From NCBI GenBank assembly GCA_004794655.1, contig SMMW01000555.1, forward strand, positions 6,109,001-6,173,000: a DNA stretch of 64,000 nt. The letters run 5' to 3'. Each line of letters opens with the position of its first letter. The stretch's first letter is position 1. The notes below the pieces were generated by a model, which did not search any database, was not told the DNA's origin, and saw only the letters and a list, made by a program, of their open reading frames with translations. This document shows positions 61,076 to 64,000 of the stretch, in pieces. Origin of the DNA: Marisa cornuarietis. Lineage: Eukaryota; Mollusca; Gastropoda; Architaenioglossa; Ampullariidae. Both the position numbers and the translations under genes were made by a program.

Positions 61076-61079
61076 TTCT

Positions 61080-61800
61080 CATTATTTCAGCATACGCTTT
61101 ACGCTTGTAAGTCTTGAACCAAGTGCAGAAGAGATCACTATACCGTTACATTGTTAAAGGAATTACGAATGGCATAGTTTCAAACATTTGTTGTTTTTTT
61201 TTTTAATTTTGCACATTAAATCGTGTTTCAGTATGACATCTTGTAGCTAATAGATCTCTTTCTGTGTCCTGGTGAAACTATGAAGATTTTTATTTTGGAA
61301 CTAACACATGGTTGTTGGTATATATTTTGATTTTGGTTTTGGAACTTTTGTGTATGAACTTCAAACCAGTCTAAAACTGTGAAAAAATAATAACAAAATT
61401 TAAACGTTTCTAGTTCTTACCCAACTCCAGTATCTGTAAACTTTATATAGGCGTTTGTCGTTACAAAGTATTTACAAATCCACAAAAAGTCCTAAAATTT
61501 ATTTAACTGCTTCATCTTTCTCAAAGAAACCACCACCTTGTAGGTCTGACGCTGCCCTGAAAGAATTTCAAAACAATTCTGCTCAAAATTAACAAAATTC
61601 CTTTGCTGCTGTGCGCATGGTGTGGTTCAGACTATTCACTAACAGTGAGCTGCATGAGCTACCTGATGGCTCACCAAAATCAGCGGGCAACGCGTTTCTT
61701 CTGGCCAAGGATGGTTACTACAAAACCAGATCTTGATGTTTGCAAGCAGAGTGTCAGGCTCTGAACAAAGGACGTGATCGGTAGGCCTACAGCTAGAATT
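61080..61800. other. No gene recognised
   Basis: AT-rich, with a T run at 61194-61204. Nothing recognisable. Confidence 0.5.
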
Positions 61801-61802
61801 AT

Positions 61803-61858
61803 GTCACTCACTCACTCACTCACTCACTCACTCACTCACTCACTCACTCACTCACTCA
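61803..61858 (+). repeat. (TCAC)14 microsatellite
   Basis: Uninterrupted TCAC units. The Leu-Thr-His-Ser frame across it is an artefact. Confidence 0.97.
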
Positions 61859-62063
61859 TTAATTCTAAATATGCCGAAAAAACCTCTGTGCTCTCGTTGA
61901 TTCGTCCTTCCTTTATACTGCTTCGTACCTACGTAAACTTACAGAAATCGGTCTTTTGAACTCGGAAAGAACGAAACTGTTTGGCAAGGTCTTTACGATT
62001 GTCACTAAATAGTCTGATCCTCGTAAACAAACATTAATTCATTAAGGAACATTGTGTTTGTTT

Positions 62064-62232
62064 TGAGTACCTTAGTATTTGTTGTTTTGTTTTTCAGCAC
62101 ACTAGTACTCGTTACCGTGTTACTGAGCGCATTAGTACTTGTGTCAGGGTTGTGAGTACACTTGTACTTGTGACTATTCTGAGCACATTAGAACTTGTTG
62201 CTGTGTATTTTTGTGCACATAATTTTGTTTGA
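62064..62232 (+). repeat. Diverged minisatellite, unit about 30 bp
   Basis: Five to six copies of TGAGCACATTAGTACTTGT followed by about 10 variable bases begin at 62064, 62094, 62124, 62153, 62180 and 62212. Spacing is 27-32 bases and identity between units is moderate. Confidence 0.75.
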
Positions 62233-62239
62233 TCACTAA

Positions 62240-63115
62240 TAAATGTCATAAATAAATGTCATTTGTATAAATTCATTAATAAGCAGACGTTAGAATTATA
62301 CGGGTCCCCGCATTATTAGGCACACACTATTATTATTTCTCGTAGTAATATAATTGGCTGCATGGCAGAAGGTGTATAACTGACACAAACTCGCTTAATT
62401 AATCAGAAATCACGCTTACCTACCATTCAAGCAATAACATCATAATAAATCTATAGAACTAGTACACATCAACGGAACATTCATATACTTGTGAACACTT
62501 GTTTCTCCAGCCACGAACTAATCAAGGGAGAGCCATGTCAACAAAAACTTGGTGTAGACTCTGAAGTAGGGAGTGTCTGCGACTTGAGTAGTGGCGACAG
62601 CTCTGGTGTATCAACTTACACAACACACGTGTAAGCTGTTGCATATGTTTACCCAGGTAGTTGTGATTAAGCATTGGGGAACAAAAACACGGGTTTATGT
62701 CGATATCTGTGCTTGCTGGTTTTAACAGCAAACAACCATCTGCTGGCGTTATTTACCTGTAACTCACAAACATCGAGAAAAAAACAGGAGAGAAAGGAGG
62801 CAGAAAAAATGAGACTGGGAGGAAAAGCAAGAGACAGAAGTAAAGGGAGAGATAGAGAGACAAAAAAGCCCACGCTGGCAAAGCTTCGAGGAAGAAATGA
62901 GAGAAAAGTTTATGTTGACTTTTTTTCTAGCCAATGTCCCGGTTCTATGGTAAGTTGTACTTAAAAGCCTTACACAAATCCACTCATTGATAACACACAT
63001 AAATACATTCAGAGAAAGATGGAGCGAAAACATTTTATTGACTGAGGGTCTTTCCGGTCATTGTAACAGTTCTTCGATGAGATGTACTTTAAAAGATTTA
63101 AGAGTAACATCTACT
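62240..63115. other. No gene recognised; purine-rich stretch
   Basis: A GA-rich stretch is at 62775-62870. The rest is AT-rich and without recognisable features. Confidence 0.5.
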
Positions 63116-63120
63116 TATCT

Positions 63121-63123
<3 letters not shown>

Positions 63124-63172
<49 letters not shown>

Positions 63173-63181
63173 GACACACAC
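63124..63181 (+). repeat. (CA)n microsatellite, with CAGA interruption
   Basis: CA dinucleotides to 63168 then CAGACAGACACACA. A (CT)n run follows at 63181-63195. Confidence 0.96.
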
Positions 63182-63189
63182 TCTTTTTC

Positions 63190-64000
63190 TCTCTTTCACA
63201 GACTGGTTAAGCCATCGTTTCACTTTACCAAGAGGTAGTTATACCAGCATTAAGACTACGCGTATTTTATGTATCGTTAAGTAGCATCATTACATACTAT
63301 CCGTCACAGTAACTGAAACGTATAATAAATCATGTCTTTAAAATGCACTTTTTTTGGGGGGGGGGGATGGAGTTAGTTACTTTAGGTATTCCGAGTTCTA
63401 TTTCACTATATATATATATGCACACAGGAACAGGCGTGTATACGTTTGAATACATGGATGACACAGACTCCCTGAGCGAACGTGCTCCAGGCTTCTTAAT
63501 TCATCTTCTCTTCCTTCACCTCATCATCATCCCTAGCCGGTGGTCTAATCTCGGTCACACCCTTCGAGACAGCACGAGAACAAAGTGTAAGTTTTCGTGT
63601 GTGTGTGTGTGTGAGCGAGAGAGAGAGAGAGAAGAAGAAGGGGAAGGGATGGTCCAAAAGGTCAAGGGACAGAGTTTAATCCCGACAGCACTTGCGAGGA
63701 ACACACACGTGGTCGTGAGCTGCTGGCGCGCGCGTCAGGGGAACTAATCATGGCAGCCGCCGACCGATATGCTAATGAGGTGATGAGTCCCTGTCTCGGC
63801 CCTTTGCCAGCCAACTGTGGCGCACAGACGCTTCCACTGACGTTTGCAGGGGGATGGAGGACAGAGGAGTGAAACCGGTTCACCCTCAGCTCCTGCTTCT
63901 CCTATCATTTCTTCCGCCAGGAGGAAACACAACTCAGTTCAGATCTGCAGGGAGGTACCTCTATGGCTCCCCCAGCTGCATGGGTGCGAGTCTCTGCAGA
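63190..64000. other. No supported gene; GC-richer window end
   Basis: A ten-G run is at 63355-63366, with GT then GA runs at 63598-63632. From about 63680 to the end the sequence is markedly richer in GC and CpG than the rest of the window. A 40-codon frame from 63750 has a plausible start context but no known motif. Confidence 0.4.

Overview
The window reads as non-coding, repeat-rich nuclear DNA of an invertebrate animal. A mollusc, perhaps a gastropod, is the best guess. That rests on AT-rich composition (my impression, not computed), dense CA/GT, CAGA/GTCT, TTTC, TCAC and ATC/ATG microsatellites, and remnants of RTE-type and CR1/L2-type LINEs, tRNA-derived SINEs and small DNA transposons that resemble families I know from lophotrochozoan genomes. 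No host protein-coding gene, rRNA or functional tRNA could be supported. The longest open frames (about 100-147 codons) are mostly translations of microsatellites or lack any recognisable domain, so the window is probably intergenic or inside large introns.

Layout. 1-3 kb: a degenerate short tandem array (about 1.9-3.0 kb) split by a conserved SINE-like module and a mariner-like MITE. 4-6 kb: a CA microsatellite, a CpG-rich patch and a GA-rich tract. 6.1-7.7 kb: an internally deleted RTE LINE on the minus strand. 10.2-13.4 kb: a transposon cluster with a tRNA-like SINE remnant, an RTE reverse-transcriptase piece joined to the C-terminal end of a different LINE, a SINE, and a second minus-strand RTE. 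17.2-18.6 kb: two CR1/L2 3' ends on opposite strands, then a TTTC microsatellite. 19-32 kb: mostly featureless apart from simple repeats. 33-37 kb: a second SINE of the 11.8 kb type, a CR1/L2 3' end and a MITE with near-perfect terminal inverted repeats. 38-45 kb: long ATC and ATG trinucleotide arrays and a second copy of the conserved module. 47-51 kb: two convergent CTCF-like motifs, a CA array, a possible SINE remnant and an 80-bp duplication. 53.3-53.7 kb: a third minus-strand RTE remnant. 55.3-55.5 kb: a 230-bp foldback element with 40-bp arms. 57-64 kb: large GT/CA/TCAC arrays, a 27-bp tandem duplication, a roughly 30-bp minisatellite at 62.1 kb, and a more GC-rich end.

Nothing here forms a pathway or operon. 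The biology visible is transposon decay: all LINE copies carry frameshifts, stops or deletions, and none can be autonomous. I did not find a clear new biological system. The best candidates for something undescribed are the 36.3 kb MITE, the 55.3 kb foldback element, the 2/39 kb conserved module, the 62.1 kb minisatellite and the composite element at 11.0-11.9 kb. Family names are from memory of protein and DNA motifs, not from a database search.
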